Source: JANMZR01 sp031383555 (GTDB lineage Bacteria > Bacteroidota > Bacteroidia > Cytophagales > Spirosomataceae). From it: a stretch of DNA of 40,203 bases. The stretch spans positions 1-40,203 of the forward strand of contig JANMZR010000300.1 of the NCBI GenBank assembly GCA_031383555.1, in the 5' to 3' direction. A program made the position numbers and the translations under genes. Shown here piece after piece: positions 32,699 to 40,203 of this stretch (its first letter is position 1; the number at the start of each line of letters is the position of its first letter). The notes beneath the pieces are model-generated. The model had not been told where the DNA came from. It made no database searches and saw only the letters and a program-made list of their open reading frames with translations.

Positions 32699-33304
32699 AT
32701 GGCAAGATACACAGGCCCCAAATCCAAAATTTCTCGAAAGTTTGGTGAAGCTATACTTGGACCAAGTAAAGCTTTAGCGAAAAAGAATTATCCTCCTGGC
32801 CAACACGGCAAAGGAAGAAGAAGCAAAAAATCAGAATACGCATTACAATTGTTTGAAAAACAAAAAGTAAAATATACTTATGGTATATTGGAGCGCCAAT
32901 TCGAAAACCTTTTCCATAAAGCTGCTGCAAAAGATGGTATTACTGGAGAGAATCTTATTAAATTTTGCGAAGCAAGATTAGACAACACTGTATATCGTTT
33001 AGGCATTGCTCCTACTCGTCGTGCAGCTCGCCAATTAGTAATTCACAAGCATATTGTAATTAATGGAGAGGTTGTAAACATACCATCTTATTCACTAAAA
33101 AGTGGCCAAATTATAGGTGTTAGAGAAAAATCTAAGTCTTTGGAAACAATTTCTAACAGTTTATCTGGTAAAATGCAAGGCAGATTCAATTGGCTTGAAT
33201 GGGATAGTGCCACGCTTTCAGGAAAGTTTATTAATTACCCAGAGCGTGATCAAATCCCTGAGAATTTCAATGAGCAAGCAATTGTCGAATTGTACTCTAA
33301 ATAA
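32699..33304 (+). CDS. rpsD: 30S ribosomal protein S4 (uS4)
   Basis: A 201-residue S4. The N-terminal part 'ARYTGPKSKISRKFGEAILG' lacks the four-Cys zinc site found in some bacteria. The S4 RNA-binding domain (residues ~92-150) has 'RLDNTVYRLGIAPTRRAARQ' and 'GEVVNIPSYSLKSGQIIGV'. S4 nucleates 30S assembly and affects fidelity and rRNA antitermination. Confidence 0.97.
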   Translation: MARYTGPKSKISRKFGEAILGPSKALAKKNYPPGQHGKGRRSKKSEYALQLFEKQKVKYTYGILERQFENLFHKAAAKDGITGENLIKFCEARLDNTVYRLGIAPTRRAARQLVIHKHIVINGEVVNIPSYSLKSGQIIGVREKSKSLETISNSLSGKMQGRFNWLEWDSATLSGKFINYPERDQIPENFNEQAIVELYSK

Positions 33305-33425
33305 TCATTGTACTCTATATTGTTCAAAAAATTCAATGTAGAAGTGTCCGTTATGCTTATTGCAAAAGCGGGAAAGAGTTTTAAAATTTACCAAAATATT
33401 TCATAATAGCTAAAATTCATCAAAT

Positions 33426-34415
33426 ATGTCAATATTAGCATTCCAAATGCCAGACAAGGTAGTAATGGAAAAAGCCGACGATTTTCACGGGCTTTTTGAA
33501 TTTAAGCCACTCGAAAAAGGGTATGGCGTAACAATCGGAAACGCACTCCGCCGTATTTTACTTTCCTCTTTGGAAGGTTACGCAATTTCTAGCGTAAAAG
33601 TAGGGGGTGTTTTACACGAATTCTCAACAGTAGAAGGTGTAATGGAAGATGTAACTGAAATTATTTTGAATCTAAAAATGGTTAGGTTTAAAAAGAAAAC
33701 AGATATTCTTGACAATAAAATTACTGTAAAATGCAAAGGTCAATCAGTTTTAACTGCTGGCGACATTGCTAAATTTACTCCGTACTTTGAAATTCTTAAT
33801 CCAGACCAAATAATTTGTCATTTAGACGAATCAAAAGAGTTGGAAATGGAATTAATAGTAGAAAAGGGTCGTGGTTATGTGCCAGCTGATGAGCCAAGAA
33901 ATACCGAGCTTTCTATTGGCTATATTGCAATTGACTCTATTTATACGCCGATCAAAAATGTGAAATATAGTGTTGAAAATACACGTGTTGAGCAAAAAAC
34001 TGATTATGAAAAGTTGATAATTGAAATTCAAACAGATGGTTCAATTCATCCAGAAGATGCCCTTAAAGGAGCAGCTTATATATTGATTCAACATTTTATG
34101 TTATTCTCTGACCAGTCAATGACTTTCGAAACTCAAAAGGCTGACGATGACAATGTGGTTGATGAAGAAGTATTGCACATGCGTAAATTGTTGAAAACTC
34201 CATTGGCCGATTTAGATCTTTCGGTTAGAGCTTACAATTGTTTGAAATCAGCAGAAATTAAATCATTGGGTGATTTAGTAAAACTTGAGATTTCAGATAT
34301 GATGAAGTTCCGCAATTTTGGTAAAAAGTCATTGACCGAATTGGAGCAATTAGTATCTGATAAAAACCTTACATTTGGTATGGATATTTATCGTTACAGA
34401 ATTGACGAAGATTAA
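33426..34415 (+). CDS. rpoA: DNA-directed RNA polymerase subunit alpha
   Basis: A 329-residue alpha subunit. The N-terminal dimerisation/assembly domain (residues ~15-230) carries 'PLEKGYGVTIGNALRRILLS' and 'KGRGYVPADEPRNTELSIGY'. A short acidic linker leads to the C-terminal domain (~255-320) with 'DLSVRAYNCLKSAEIKSLGD' and 'FGKKSLTELEQLV'; the Arg matching E. coli R265, which contacts UP-element DNA, is present. Position between rpsD and rplQ is canonical. Confidence 0.98.
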   Translation: MSILAFQMPDKVVMEKADDFHGLFEFKPLEKGYGVTIGNALRRILLSSLEGYAISSVKVGGVLHEFSTVEGVMEDVTEIILNLKMVRFKKKTDILDNKITVKCKGQSVLTAGDIAKFTPYFEILNPDQIICHLDESKELEMELIVEKGRGYVPADEPRNTELSIGYIAIDSIYTPIKNVKYSVENTRVEQKTDYEKLIIEIQTDGSIHPEDALKGAAYILIQHFMLFSDQSMTFETQKADDDNVVDEEVLHMRKLLKTPLADLDLSVRAYNCLKSAEIKSLGDLVKLEISDMMKFRNFGKKSLTELEQLVSDKNLTFGMDIYRYRIDED

Positions 34416-34458
34416 CTAGATTTTGGATTTCGGATTTTCGAAATGAAAAATTTACATC

Positions 34459-34472
34459 AAAAAAAAAAAAAA
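34459..34472 (+). repeat. A14 homopolymer in the rpoA-rplQ gap
   Basis: A run of fourteen A residues, 89 bases before the rplQ start. It is prone to length slippage in replication and sequencing. No function is apparent. Confidence 0.5.
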
Positions 34473-34562
34473 TAAATTTTTAAATAAGTAGTAATAGGTG
34501 AGAGGCTCAATTTATACCTTCTTAACCGTAGCGAGTATTCGCTTTTAACTTACGAAACAATC

Positions 34563-35237
34563 ATGAGACACGGAAAACAACACAATCACTTAGGAAGAAA
34601 GACAGCCCACCGTCACGCAATGTTGGCAAATATGGCTTCTTCATTAATTATTCACAAAAGAATAGAAACTACAGTTGCAAAAGCAAAGGCATTAAGAATG
34701 TTCGTTGAGCCTTTAATTACAAAGGCAAAAGATGATAAAACTCATAATAGACGTGTAGTTTTTTCATATTTGACTGATAAAGAGGCTATTAAGGAACTTT
34801 TTGGAATAGTGGCTGAAAAAGTTGCTGACAGACCTGGAGGCTATACTAGAATAATCAAATTACCGAATAGATTGGGTGATAATGCTGAAATGTGTTTGAT
34901 GGAATTAGTTGACTTCAACGAAGTAATGTTAGCTGAATCTGCTGATAAGCCAGTTAAGACACGTAGAAGTAGAAGAGCTGGTGGTGGAATTGGAGTAGCA
35001 ACAGAGAAAAAAGAGGTTGTTGCCGCTGCATTGGTTGAAGAGCCTTCCGCTGAGGTTATAGTTGAAGAGCCAACTGCTGAGGTTGTTGTTGAAGAAGCAC
35101 CAATTGCCGCTATTGTTGAAGAGGAAGTAGCGGCACCAGTAGTAGAAGTGGAAACTGAAGTTGAAACTATCGAGGAGGCTACCGAAGCACCAGCAACTGA
35201 AGAAGCAGCTGATTCAGAAGAAAAGCCCAAGGAATAG
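34563..35237 (+). CDS. rplQ: 50S ribosomal protein L17 (bL17) with acidic tail
   Basis: A 224-residue L17, nearly twice the ~127 of E. coli. Residues 1-~120 are the normal domain ('MRHGKQHNHLGRKTAHRHAM', 'RIETTVAKAKALRMFVEPLI', then 'DRPGGYTRIIKLPNRLGDNA'). From about residue 135 a basic patch ('KTRRSRRAGGG') is followed by ~80 residues of Glu, Ala and Val in loose repeats of 'VEEPSAEVIVEEP' type. Such tails occur on L17 of other Bacteroidota; their role is unknown. L17 sits at the tunnel exit, so the tail would be at the surface. Last gene before the terminator. Confidence 0.96.
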   Translation: MRHGKQHNHLGRKTAHRHAMLANMASSLIIHKRIETTVAKAKALRMFVEPLITKAKDDKTHNRRVVFSYLTDKEAIKELFGIVAEKVADRPGGYTRIIKLPNRLGDNAEMCLMELVDFNEVMLAESADKPVKTRRSRRAGGGIGVATEKKEVVAAALVEEPSAEVIVEEPTAEVVVEEAPIAAIVEEEVAAPVVEVETEVETIEEATEAPATEEAADSEEKPKE

Positions 35238-35260
35238 ATTCTAAAAAAGAGAAATTATCA

Positions 35261-35291
35261 GACCTTAGCAAATTGTTAGGGTCTTTTTTTT
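35261..35291 (+). terminator. Terminator of the S10-spc-alpha cluster
   Basis: GACCTTAGCA (35261-35270) pairs with TGTTAGGGTC (35274-35283), ten positions with G-U pairs, around a 3-base loop and followed by eight T residues (35284-35291). It lies 24 bases after the rplQ stop. Confidence 0.9.
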
Positions 35292-35600
35292 GATAATCAA
35301 TTAAAAAAATATATGCAATTGGTGAGGTGTGTTTGGGTTTATTTCGATTTCGCTAAGTACATTATTATATTGGTATTTTAAAAAGAATTATAATTTGAAG
35401 GTTGCTCATTAATTCGGTGAGGTTTTGGCTTAGGGATAAGAGGAGGCATGCTTTTTGACCCTATTTTCAGGTACAAAAAGATAGAGCCGAATAGGCCGCC
35501 CGCAGGGAAACACCAAATTATATTTCAAACATCGAAAAGTCATTTTTATTTTTTATCGTATCTTTGTAAAAAATTCAGTATAAAACCCTCCTTTTCAACA
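35292..35600 (+). promoter_or_regulatory. carA upstream region with -7 promoter element
   Basis: No gene is visible. TATCTTTG at 35559-35566 matches the Bacteroidota -7 box and would start transcription near 35573, about 28 bases before the carA ATG at 35601. A -33 TTG is not found at the right spacing. This element supports 35601 as the carA start, because an open frame running back to 35448 would begin upstream of the promoter. Confidence 0.55.
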
Positions 35601-36698
35601 ATGAAACATATAATTCCAAAAGAAGCTATTCTCTTACTTGAAGACGGCACTTTTTTCAAAGGCTATGCATTAGGAAAAATTGGTACTCATGGTGGAGAAA
35701 TCTGTTTTAATACAGGGATGACCGGCTATCAGGAAATATATACTGACCCCTCTTATTTTGGGCAAATTGTTGTGAATACGACGTCGCATATTGGTAATTA
35801 TGGAGTTCTTCCCCCAAGTGAAGATGAGTCAAATTCGGTAAAAATTAGTGGGATGGTTTGTAATGATTTTTCGCAAGTACACTCACGTATGCTAGCGGAG
35901 GAGTCGTTGCAAGATTATTTTGAAAGAGCAAATATAGTAGGCATTTATGGTGTAGACACTCGACAAATAGTGCGACATATACGTAGTAAAGGTGCAATGA
36001 ATTGTATAATTTCTTCTGAAATATTAGAAATTGCCCAACTGGAAATTGAGCTGAAAAAAGTACCCCAAATGGAAGGGCTTGAACTTTCGTCGATAGTATC
36101 TACCAAAGAGCCTTATTTTGTTGGCGAACCTAATGCAAAATGGAAGGTGGCAGCTATTGATTTTGGAATTAAAAAAAGCATTCTAAATAACTTGGCTGAA
36201 AGAGATTGTTATGTAAAGGTATTTCCTGCGAAAACGACTTTTGCAGAAATGAAAGATTGGGCTCCTAATGGCTATTTTATTTCAAACGGGCCCGGTGACC
36301 CTTCCGTGATGCCTTATGCTATTGAAACAGTAAAAGAAATTTTGGAGGCTAATATTCCTTTATTTGGAATTTGCCTTGGCCATCAATTATTGGCTGAAGC
36401 TTCGGGTGTGGAAACTTATAAAATGCACCATGGCCATAGAGGGTTGAACCATCCAGTAAAAAACTTAATTACCGGTCGGAGTGAAATTACTTCTCAAAAC
36501 CATGGCTTTGCTGTGAAAGAAGACCAAGTAAGGAAAAACGATTTGCTAGAAATCACCCATTTAAATTTGAATGATAATACCATTGAAGGGATTAGAAGAA
36601 AGGATAAAAAAGCATTTTCGGTTCAGCACCACCCTGAAGCATCGCCTGGCCCACATGACTCGAGGTATTTGTTTGATAGTTTCGTATCGTTGTTTTAA
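35601..36698 (+). CDS. carA: Carbamoyl-phosphate synthase small subunit
   Basis: A 365-residue glutaminase subunit that passes ammonia to CarB for carbamoyl phosphate, a precursor of pyrimidines and arginine. The N-terminal CPSase domain starts 'PKEAILLLEDGTFFKGYALG', with 'CFNTGMTGYQEIYTDPSYFG'. The class I glutamine amidotransferase domain has the catalytic Cys in 'FGICLGHQLLAEASG' and His/Glu in 'SVQHHPEASPGPHD'. The ATG at 35601 fits the family start and the promoter. carB is not adjacent; hisH follows after 107 bases, on the same strand. Confidence 0.97.
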   Translation: MKHIIPKEAILLLEDGTFFKGYALGKIGTHGGEICFNTGMTGYQEIYTDPSYFGQIVVNTTSHIGNYGVLPPSEDESNSVKISGMVCNDFSQVHSRMLAEESLQDYFERANIVGIYGVDTRQIVRHIRSKGAMNCIISSEILEIAQLEIELKKVPQMEGLELSSIVSTKEPYFVGEPNAKWKVAAIDFGIKKSILNNLAERDCYVKVFPAKTTFAEMKDWAPNGYFISNGPGDPSVMPYAIETVKEILEANIPLFGICLGHQLLAEASGVETYKMHHGHRGLNHPVKNLITGRSEITSQNHGFAVKEDQVRKNDLLEITHLNLNDNTIEGIRRKDKKAFSVQHHPEASPGPHDSRYLFDSFVSLF

Positions 36699-36805
36699 AA
36701 ATATCATTTCAATTTTTTGGGATTTAGGTTTTCGTTTAGCCAAAACATTAAATTCTCAATTGATACAATCTTATTATTTCCCCACAAGGGGATAGAGGGG
36801 GCTTT

Positions 36806-37393
36806 ATGGAAGTTACAATCATTAAATACAATGCAGGTAATGTACAATCGGTAATGTATGCATTAGATCGAATTGGTGTTAGTTATAAATTAACAGATTC
36901 GCCTAATGAAATACTCGCCGCCGAACGTATTATTTTCCCAGGTGTAGGAGAGGCTAGCTCAGCTATGAAAAGCCTAAAAGAGAATAATTTAGATCAATTA
37001 ATTCCAAACCTGAAGCAGCCTTTTTTGGGTACGTGTGTGGGCATGCAATTATTATGTAAATATTCCGAAGAAAATGATACGGTATGTTTGGGAGTATTCG
37101 AAAACAAAATTTTAAAATTCCCTAAAACTAATGGTTTTAAAATTCCCCAAACAGGTTGGAATGACATTTATAGCTTACAATCACCTCTTTTAGAGGGAGT
37201 TGAAGAAAATTCTTATGTATATTATAACCATGGATATTATGCTCCTGTATGTGAGTATACCATTGGCAAAACAAATTATATTTTGGAATACTCAGCTGTT
37301 ATGCAAAAAGATAATTTTTATGCATGCCAATTTCACTCCGAAATTAGTGGTGATATTGGACAAAAAATATTTGAAAACTTCATGAAAATTTAG
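36806..37393 (+). CDS. hisH: Imidazole glycerol phosphate synthase glutaminase subunit
   Basis: A 195-residue class I glutaminase that feeds ammonia to HisF in histidine synthesis. 'IIKYNAGNVQSVMYALDRIG' and 'IIFPGVGEASSAMKSL' open the protein. The nucleophile Cys is in 'FLGTCVGMQLLCK', and His/Glu are in 'ACQFHSEISGDIGQKIFENF'. A G-rich tract (GGGGATAGAGGGGG) just upstream may serve as ribosome-binding sequence. It is grouped with hisA, but hisF, its obligate partner, is not in the window. Confidence 0.95.
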   Translation: MEVTIIKYNAGNVQSVMYALDRIGVSYKLTDSPNEILAAERIIFPGVGEASSAMKSLKENNLDQLIPNLKQPFLGTCVGMQLLCKYSEENDTVCLGVFENKILKFPKTNGFKIPQTGWNDIYSLQSPLLEGVEENSYVYYNHGYYAPVCEYTIGKTNYILEYSAVMQKDNFYACQFHSEISGDIGQKIFENFMKI

Positions 37394-37448
37394 TTTAAAT
37401 TGGCTGTTTCAGGCCCTATTCAACAAATTTTAAATCGACTTCTTTTAT

Positions 37449-38171
37449 ATGATAAAAATAATCCCTGCCATTGATGTAATTGATGGTAAATGCGTAAGGC
37501 TTTCACAAGGGGACTACTCAAAAAAGACTATTTATAATGAAAACCCATTGGAAGTAGCCAAAATGTTTGAAGCTGCTGGCATTGAGCGTTTGCATTTGGT
37601 TGATTTGGATGGGGCAAAACAAAAAAAAATTGTAAATCATAAAGTTCTGTATGAAATATGCTCAAAAACAAGTCTTAATGTTGACTTTGGAGGCGGTGTA
37701 CAGTCAGATGAAATGATTGAAATTGCATTTGAAAACGGGGCCAAGCAAGTAACAGGGGGAAGTATTTCAATTAAAAATCCTAACCTATTCGGTGCTTGGA
37801 TAGAAAAGTATGGTGCAGAAAAATTAATATTAGGAGCTGATGCACATTTTGAAAAAATTGCAATTTCAGGTTGGGAAGAAAGTTCAGGACAATCCATTTA
37901 TTCTTTTGTTCAAAACTGGGTGGGAAAAGGAATTCAATATTGCATAAGTACCGATATAGCCAAAGATGGCATGCTTCAAGGTCCTAGCTTTGAACTTTAC
38001 GTTAAATTACAAAAGGAAAACCCTGATTTGAATATTATTGCGAGTGGAGGTATTTCTTGTATTGAGGATGTAGAAAAATTGAATGAAATGAATATTTATG
38101 GGGTGATAATAGGGAAGGCAATTTATGAAGGAAGGATTAAGTTGGGGGAGTTGAAAAAGTATGTTTTATAG
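37449..38171 (+). CDS. hisA: ProFAR isomerase HisA
   Basis: A 240-residue TIM-barrel enzyme that isomerises ProFAR to PRFAR, the step before HisH-HisF. The first half has the catalytic Asp in 'IIPAIDVIDGKCVRLSQGDY' and 'RLHLVDLDGAKQ'. The second has the catalytic Asp in 'CISTDIAKDGMLQGPS' and the phosphate-binding 'IIASGGISCIEDV' and 'GVIIGKAIYEG'. These favour HisA over the related HisF. It follows hisH by 55 bases and ends 36 bases from a convergent gene. Confidence 0.95.
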   Translation: MIKIIPAIDVIDGKCVRLSQGDYSKKTIYNENPLEVAKMFEAAGIERLHLVDLDGAKQKKIVNHKVLYEICSKTSLNVDFGGGVQSDEMIEIAFENGAKQVTGGSISIKNPNLFGAWIEKYGAEKLILGADAHFEKIAISGWEESSGQSIYSFVQNWVGKGIQYCISTDIAKDGMLQGPSFELYVKLQKENPDLNIIASGGISCIEDVEKLNEMNIYGVIIGKAIYEGRIKLGELKKYVL

Positions 38172-38207
38172 TTAGAAATAGTATTTTAATTCACAGGTTC
38201 AACCTTC

Positions 38208-39641
38208 TTACCATACATAAGTCGCAACCTCACCGCCCCCTAATGTTGTAGTGGACCATTTCCCATTGAATTTGATATTAAAAGTGATGGCTTCTCCACC
38301 ATCATTTTCGGCAATAAGTATCTTTTTGCCATCGGGCCTTTTAAAAGCAACTGTTTGGAGATTGCCAGCGTTATTACTTTCAATTCGAATAGAACCAGCA
38401 GGTAAAAACTTACTCACATGAGCAATAACATAATAGGAAACGTTGCGAGAAATTATGCTCCCATTAATTGTAATAGCCCCTTTGCATTCATTACAGCCAC
38501 CAGGTGTATGCAGCTGATAGAGAGCGTCATTGGCCAAATTCCATTCCAACGCAATACGACTCCAGTTCCGCATAGAACCAATAATTACATTGCGTAGATG
38601 CCATTTTAAATCGCCAGCGAACTCACCTTTTGCGCTTGTCCACTGCTCTGTGAAATAAACGTTTTTAGTAGAAAAAGCATTATGAACGGTGGTCATTGAA
38701 CTAATATTTCCCCCATATAAATGAAAGGCCGAACCATCAACAAAAGGGTTTGCTTTTGAATCGCTCAAAACCGTAATAGGATAATTGGGTTCATCACAAT
38801 TATGGTCATAAGCAATTATTTTGGTTTTTATTCCTGCCTTTTGAAAAGCAGGGCCTAGGTTTTTTCCGATAAATTCGGCTTGTTGAATTGCCGACATATA
38901 CATACTCGGATTATTTTTTGGGTTCAATGGTTCATTTTGGGCAGTAATGGCCTCAATATCAATACCTTCAGCCGTCATGGCTTGAAGATATTTTACCAAA
39001 TATTGGGCATAAACTTCATAATATTCAGGCTTTAAATTCCCTCCAATTGTGCTTCCATTGTCCTTCATCCAAACTGGCGGGCTCCAAGGTGTGCCCATAA
39101 TTTTTATTTTTGGATTTATGGCTAAAATCTCTTTCAAAAGCGGAATCATATCCTTTTTTTCTTTGGCAATACTGAAATTATTGAGCGTATTTCCTGCGGG
39201 AATATCATCATAACTATATACTGAACTACTCAAATCAGATGCCCCGATACTTATCCGTAAATAGCTGATTGATATATCGTTAGCGCCACTTGCAAATAAT
39301 TCTTGTAAAAGTTTAGCCTTGGCAGGAGTCTCCATTTTATTAATTAATTCGGCAGACCCTCCGGTGAGCGTATAGCCAAAACCATCAATAGTTTGGTAGG
39401 TTTTAGTACTGTCAATTTCAATAAAAACATTGCTATTGGTCTGATTACCAAAGGCTAATATTGCATTTACTTTTTGTAAAAGTACCGATTGGTCGCCTTT
39501 GGTTAGCCAAAAATCAATATCAGATTTTGTTTCCGCTGGAATACCTGAAATAGGGGCAGTGGCAATAGGGCTTTTAGTTTCTTTTTTACAAGAAAAACAG
39601 GAAAGAAAAAATGAAAAGAAGATTAAGACTAAATTTTTCAA
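38208..39641 (-). CDS. GH30-family glycoside hydrolase, lipoprotein
   Basis: A 477-residue exported enzyme. The N-terminus 'MKNLVLIFFSFFLSCFSCKK' is a lipoprotein signal with Cys15 or Cys18 as the lipidated residue, so the protein is probably anchored in a membrane. The catalytic barrel shows GH30 (glucosylceramidase/endo-1,6-beta-glucanase clan A) motifs: 'TYQTIDGFGYTLTGGSAELI', 'GTPWSPPVWMKDNGS', acid/base Glu237 in 'AITAQNEPLN', and nucleophile Glu332 in 'VYFTEQWTS'. The C-terminal beta domain ends 'VAFKRPDGKKILIAENDGGE' and 'LGGGEVATYVW'. Likely substrates are beta-1,6-glucans or related beta-glucosides, but specificity cannot be read from sequence. No SusC/SusD pair is in the window. Confidence 0.93.
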   Translation of the reverse strand: MKNLVLIFFSFFLSCFSCKKETKSPIATAPISGIPAETKSDIDFWLTKGDQSVLLQKVNAILAFGNQTNSNVFIEIDSTKTYQTIDGFGYTLTGGSAELINKMETPAKAKLLQELFASGANDISISYLRISIGASDLSSSVYSYDDIPAGNTLNNFSIAKEKKDMIPLLKEILAINPKIKIMGTPWSPPVWMKDNGSTIGGNLKPEYYEVYAQYLVKYLQAMTAEGIDIEAITAQNEPLNPKNNPSMYMSAIQQAEFIGKNLGPAFQKAGIKTKIIAYDHNCDEPNYPITVLSDSKANPFVDGSAFHLYGGNISSMTTVHNAFSTKNVYFTEQWTSAKGEFAGDLKWHLRNVIIGSMRNWSRIALEWNLANDALYQLHTPGGCNECKGAITINGSIISRNVSYYVIAHVSKFLPAGSIRIESNNAGNLQTVAFKRPDGKKILIAENDGGEAITFNIKFNGKWSTTTLGGGEVATYVW

Positions 39642-39915
39642 AAGATTTTGTTTATAATTATTCTTAACATTTTACAGTTGGCTAATTGTAGTTCAGCCAA
39701 TCATTACAATGCTTTATTACGTCATAAAATTGTTATTTTTTGTGGCAAATATACTACGATGCATTCTATATCCTACAAAGTTTCCAAATTGCCTTTGGCT
39801 ACTTTTCGCATTAGTACTTCTTTAAACCCAGATTATACATTAGCATATTTACTATAATTATATTTGGCCTCATACCCAGTTACGGTTCTCATATGACCTA
39901 TTTTGTTGATGTTAC

Positions 39916-39941
39916 AAAAAATCCATCAAAGCTCAAAAAGC
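39916..39941. repeat. Partial duplicate of the adjacent terminator arm
   Basis: These 26 bases are identical to 39951-39976, 35 bases apart. The copy contains the A-run and only one arm of the terminator stem, so it cannot fold into the same hairpin alone. A short tandem duplication by slippage is the simplest origin. Confidence 0.75.
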
Positions 39942-39948
39942 CCATTAT

Positions 39949-39984
39949 AAAAAAAATCCATCAAAGCTCAAAAAGCTTTGATGG
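39949..39984 (-). terminator. Terminator of the reverse-strand gene at the window's end
   Basis: CCATCAAAGCT (39958-39968) and AGCTTTGATGG (39974-39984) form a perfect 11-bp stem with a 5-base loop. Read on the reverse strand it is followed by a run of T (A-run at 39949-39956). It lies 30 bases after the stop of the partial gene. Confidence 0.9.
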
Positions 39985-40013
39985 AATAGTAACCCTTAAC
40001 TAAACTATTTTCT

Positions 40014-40203
40014 TTATATATTAATTTCCTTTATCTCTTTTTTGTTTTGATCATTAATTTCAATTAAATATGTTCCCTTTTCAAGTTTTGATAAATCGAA
40101 CTTTGAACGATAATTTTCTTGCGTTTTACCCATTATGTCTTCATACAAAACGGTGCCGTCTGCGTCTTTAAGCATAATTGTGAGTTTTGTTCCTTTTACT
40201 TTG
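40014..40203 (-). CDS. C-terminal end of a hypothetical, probably secreted protein (partial)
   Basis: The last 63 codons of a reverse-strand gene whose start is outside the window. Visible text includes 'GTKLTIMLKDADGTVLYEDI' and the end 'LSKLEKGTYLIEINDQNKKE' followed by IKEINI and a stop. The pattern 'DxDGxVLYE...F(D)LSxLxKGxYxIEI' is the beta-sandwich type found at the C-termini of many exported Bacteroidota proteins, similar in style to DUF3244 and to type IX sorting domains, but no CTD-defining motif is complete. Function unknown. A terminator follows. Confidence 0.75.
   Translation of the reverse strand, partial: KVKGTKLTIMLKDADGTVLYEDIMGKTQENYRSKFDLSKLEKGTYLIEINDQNKKEIKEINI

Larger units (their letters stand above)
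39642..40013 (-). other. Gap upstream of GH30 gene: promoter motif and terminator repeats
   Basis: No credible gene. On the reverse strand TATATTTG (39746-39753) matches the -7 promoter box about 105 bases before the GH30 start; the nearest TTG is 22 rather than 19-20 bases further upstream, so it is a moderate candidate. The right part holds the terminator of the next gene and a partial duplicate of it, listed separately. Confidence 0.4.

Noticed and set aside
34841..35230. 129-codon reverse-strand frame of Ser/Thr/Ala repeats
   Set aside because: It is the antisense of the repetitive L17 acidic tail.
35448..35600. N-terminal extension of CarA
   Set aside because: The extra 51 codons begin before the promoter's -7 box and do not match the family; the ATG at 35601 fits.
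39648..39857. 69-codon forward frame opposite the GH30 promoter region
   Set aside because: No domain or signal pattern, and it overlaps a reverse-strand promoter candidate.

Overview
The window is AT-rich chromosomal DNA from a member of the Bacteroidota, most likely the order Cytophagales; no genus is claimed. The basis is the sequence of RpoB, RpoC and the ribosomal proteins, promoters of the TTG-N19/20-TAnnTTTG type, starts preceded by A-rich sequence rather than Shine-Dalgarno motifs, a zinc-free L36, and a DUF3467 gene after rpoC. It is almost entirely core information-processing machinery.

Layout. (1) 1-693: 3' end of a 23S rRNA gene, a 5S rRNA gene and a strong terminator. (2) 792-1858: a decayed insertion sequence, recognisable by a reverse-strand DDE transposase broken by many frameshifts and by a pair of imperfect terminal inverted repeats. 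(3) 2311-2994: an orphan HTH/S24 (LexA/CI-like) repressor with an inverted repeat upstream. (4) 3246-15925: a promoter, tRNA-Trp(CCA), secE, nusG, rplK, rplA, rplJ and rplL, then a terminator and a new promoter for rpoB (TTG start), rpoC and DUF3467. (5) 16183-18630: a PIF1-like helicase with C-terminal HRDC and HTH regions. (6) 18759-35291: the long S10-spc-alpha ribosomal cluster, rplC to rplQ, including secY, map, infA, rpoA and two genes shorter than 60 codons (rpmD, rpmJ). rpsJ is not at its head. (7) 35601-38171: carA, hisH and hisA, apart from carB and hisF. (8) 38208-40203, reverse strand: a GH30 lipoprotein and the 3' end of a second, probably exported, protein.

How it works together: regions 1, 4 and 6 make ribosomal RNA, 29 ribosomal proteins, all three main RNA polymerase subunits, NusG, IF-1, the SecYE translocon and methionine aminopeptidase. 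Control is probably exerted by the few promoters found and by hairpins in several intergenic gaps (rplK-rplA, rplJ-rplL, rpoB-rpoC, rpsE-rpmD, rpsK-rpsD). I see no CRISPR array, intact mobile element, phage module, secondary-metabolite cluster or defence system. I did not find an undescribed multi-gene system; the best leads are regulatory RNA structures, the decayed IS, the orphan S24 regulator and its candidate operator, and the unusual tails of S3 and L17.
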